DNA from: Synergistales bacterium
Lineage (GTDB): Bacteria > Synergistota > Synergistia > Synergistales > Thermovirgaceae
Direction of reading: 5' to 3'
Assembly: GCA_018434645.1 (NCBI GenBank)
Contig: JAHDOX010000114.1
Location: 1-7,974, forward strand
DNA: 7,974 nt
The notes below the pieces were generated by a model. The model ran no database searches. It was not told where the DNA came from and saw only the letters and a program-made list of their open reading frames with translations. This document shows, one piece after another, positions 6,408-7,974 of this stretch. Both the position numbers and the translations under genes were made by a program. Position 1 is the first letter of the stretch. Each line of letters opens with the position of its first letter.

Positions 6408-7974
6408 ATGGCTTATGCATTCGACGCCATAGAGAAAAAATGGCAGCAATATTGGGAAGAGCATGGTGTTTTCAACGTCGAGGCAGACCCGTCTTTGCAA
6501 AAATTCTATTGTCTGGAGATGTTCCCCTATCCCAGCGGCGCCTTGCACATGGGGCACCTGAGGAACTATTCCATCGGCGACATGTTGGCCCGTTTCCTGC
6601 GCATGAAAGGTTTTAACGTGCTTCACCCGATGGGATACGATGCTTTTGGCCTTCCGGCGGAAAACGCAGCGATAAAGTACGGTATCCATCCCAACAAGTG
6701 GACCTGGGACAACATCGAGCACATGACCACGCAGCTCAAACGCATGGGCTGCAGTTACGACTGGCGGCGGAGGGTCGAGACCTGCAATCCCGATTATTAT
6801 CGATGGACCCAATGGCTTTTCCTCCAGTTCTATCACAAGGGACTTGCCTACAGAAAAAAAGCGCCGGTCAACTGGTGCAAAAGCTGCAAAACCGTTCTCG
6901 CCAATGAACAGGTCATAAACGATGGACACTGCTGGCGTTGCGGTACAAGCGTTATCAAGAGGAACCTCGAACAATGGTTTTTGCGGATTACAGATTACGC
7001 ACAGGAGCTGCTCGACTCCCTGGACGATCTTCCGGGTTGGCCCGAAAGGGTAAAACTGATGCAACGCAACTGGATCGGCCGCTCCGAGGGAGTAAGGCTT
7101 TCGTTTGACGTGGAAGGGCACGACATTTCCATTGAAACCTTCACCACTCGAATCGACACTATCTATGGTGTCACCTTTCTGGCACTGGCCCCGGAGCATC
7201 CAGCTGTTTTTGAACTGGCGTCTCTTTCGGAAAACGGAGAAAAGATCATGGATTTCGCGACGGAGTGCGCCCAGGCCAACGAATCGGAACGAACCATTGC
7301 CGGAACGGCGAAAAGGGGCGTGGATACGGGCCTTTCGGCGGTACACCCTGTGACGGGAGAGCGCGTGCCGATCTGGGTCGCCAACTATATCCTCATGGAA
7401 TACGGAACAGGCGCGATAATGGGCGTCCCGGCCCACGACCAAAGAGACTTCGAATTTGCGAGAACCTACGGTATTCCCGTAAGGGTCGTGATCAATCCTC
7501 CCGACGGCACGTCGCTTGACGGAGACACTATGGATGCTGCCTATGAACAGGACGGCATCCAGTGCAATTCGGGCCAGTTCGACGGTCTGTCTACGAGGGA
7601 AGCCCTTTCGCGGATGGCGATCTGGTTCGAGGAAAACGGCTGGGGTAAAAGGGAGGTAAATTATCGCCTCAGGGACTGGCTGATATCGCGTCAGCGCTAT
7701 TGGGGTGCTCCCATTCCCGTAGTCTATTGCGAATCTTGCGGCGTGGTACCTGTTCCTGAAAAAGACCTTCCCGTGGAACTTCCAATCGACGTAAAAATGA
7801 AAAAAGGAGGCAATCCACTTGACGAGGTCGAGCAATGGATAGCCGCCACGTGTCCTTCCTGCGGCGGACCCGCCAGGCGTGAGACCGACACCATGGACAC
7901 GTTCATTTGCTCATCCTGGTATTTTCTCAGATTTACCTCTCCCTGGACCCAGGAAGGCCCCTTCAGGAAAGAAG
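6408..7974 (+). CDS. leuS: Leucyl-tRNA synthetase, 3'-truncated by the window edge
   Basis: The frame stays open to the right edge: 522 codons of an enzyme usually a little over 800 residues long, so about two thirds are present. In order: the class I synthetase signature HMGH (residues 47-50) after the LeuRS block FPYPSGALHMGH; a zinc-binding module with C157, C160, C175 and C178; and the CP1 editing domain with the threonine-rich TTRIDT (246-251) and GVPAHDQRDF, whose D344 corresponds to the aspartate that binds the amino group of mischarged amino acids. The catalytic core resumes with DWLISRQRYWG (423-433), followed by a second Cys pair set, C441/C444 and C482/C485. The KMSKS loop and anticodon-binding domain lie beyond the window. 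Role: charges tRNA-Leu in the cytoplasm and hydrolyses mischarged tRNA. Editing residues look intact. It is separated from the upstream operon by a terminator and has its own promoter. Confidence 0.97.
   Translation, partial: MAYAFDAIEKKWQQYWEEHGVFNVEADPSLQKFYCLEMFPYPSGALHMGHLRNYSIGDMLARFLRMKGFNVLHPMGYDAFGLPAENAAIKYGIHPNKWTWDNIEHMTTQLKRMGCSYDWRRRVETCNPDYYRWTQWLFLQFYHKGLAYRKKAPVNWCKSCKTVLANEQVINDGHCWRCGTSVIKRNLEQWFLRITDYAQELLDSLDDLPGWPERVKLMQRNWIGRSEGVRLSFDVEGHDISIETFTTRIDTIYGVTFLALAPEHPAVFELASLSENGEKIMDFATECAQANESERTIAGTAKRGVDTGLSAVHPVTGERVPIWVANYILMEYGTGAIMGVPAHDQRDFEFARTYGIPVRVVINPPDGTSLDGDTMDAAYEQDGIQCNSGQFDGLSTREALSRMAIWFEENGWGKREVNYRLRDWLISRQRYWGAPIPVVYCESCGVVPVPEKDLPVELPIDVKMKKGGNPLDEVEQWIAATCPSCGGPARRETDTMDTFICSSWYFLRFTSPWTQEGPFRKE

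Noticed and set aside
6381..7835. 484-codon open frame on the minus strand, opposite leuS
   Set aside because: It is antisense to a clear LeuRS with all motifs intact, has no family resemblance, and the synthetase explains the sequence fully.
1..7974. CRISPR arrays, insertion sequences, tRNA/rRNA genes, phage or defence genes
   Set aside because: I found no spaced repeat array, transposase, terminal inverted repeat or tRNA-like fold. Genes occupy nearly all of the window and all are recognisable families.

Overview
This window reads as ordinary bacterial chromosome: compact, moderately GC-rich (mid-50s percent by eye), with strong Shine-Dalgarno sites, four-base gene overlaps and intrinsic terminators. 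The gene content suggests an anaerobic, possibly thermophilic or fermentative bacterium. The clues are a PF04008 'adenosine-specific kinase', best known from archaea and Thermotoga-like bacteria, an nfeD-slipin pair, and a Na+-coupled solute symporter. Synergistota or a related anaerobic lineage is my best guess, but no marker in the window settles this.

Layout. (1) Positions 1-1180, plus strand: the 3' part of a HAD-superfamily phosphatase (cut by the left edge), then, 38 bases on, a complete adenosine-specific-kinase-family gene, probably in the same transcript. (2) Positions 1203-1237: a hairpin between two convergent genes, which ends the symporter transcript and may also end the adenosine-kinase transcript. 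(3) Positions 1217-2587, minus strand: a sodium:solute symporter of unknown substrate. (4) Positions 2588-2785: a 198-base divergent intergenic region holding a good radA promoter and several repeat elements that could be operators. (5) Positions 2786-6272, plus strand: radA, a membrane-bound NfeD-type serine protease and a slipin (stomatin/SPFH protein), joined by two ATGA stop-start overlaps, so almost certainly one translationally coupled operon, closed by a very strong terminator at 6292-6325. (6) Position 6345 to the right edge: leuS with its own promoter, whose -35 box overlaps the tail of that terminator; the gene runs off the window.

How the genes work together. NfeD and slipin are an established functional pair: the protease is known in an archaeal homologue to cut the slipin's C-terminal region, and both act in membrane organisation or quality control. 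RadA is a recombination and branch-migration ATPase. Its coupling to the membrane pair is the most notable arrangement here. The HAD phosphatase and the adenosine-kinase-family protein may both act on small phosphorylated metabolites, but this is inference from adjacency. I found no mobile element, CRISPR array, RNA gene or defence system, and I see no convincing new system; the findings below are modest leads.
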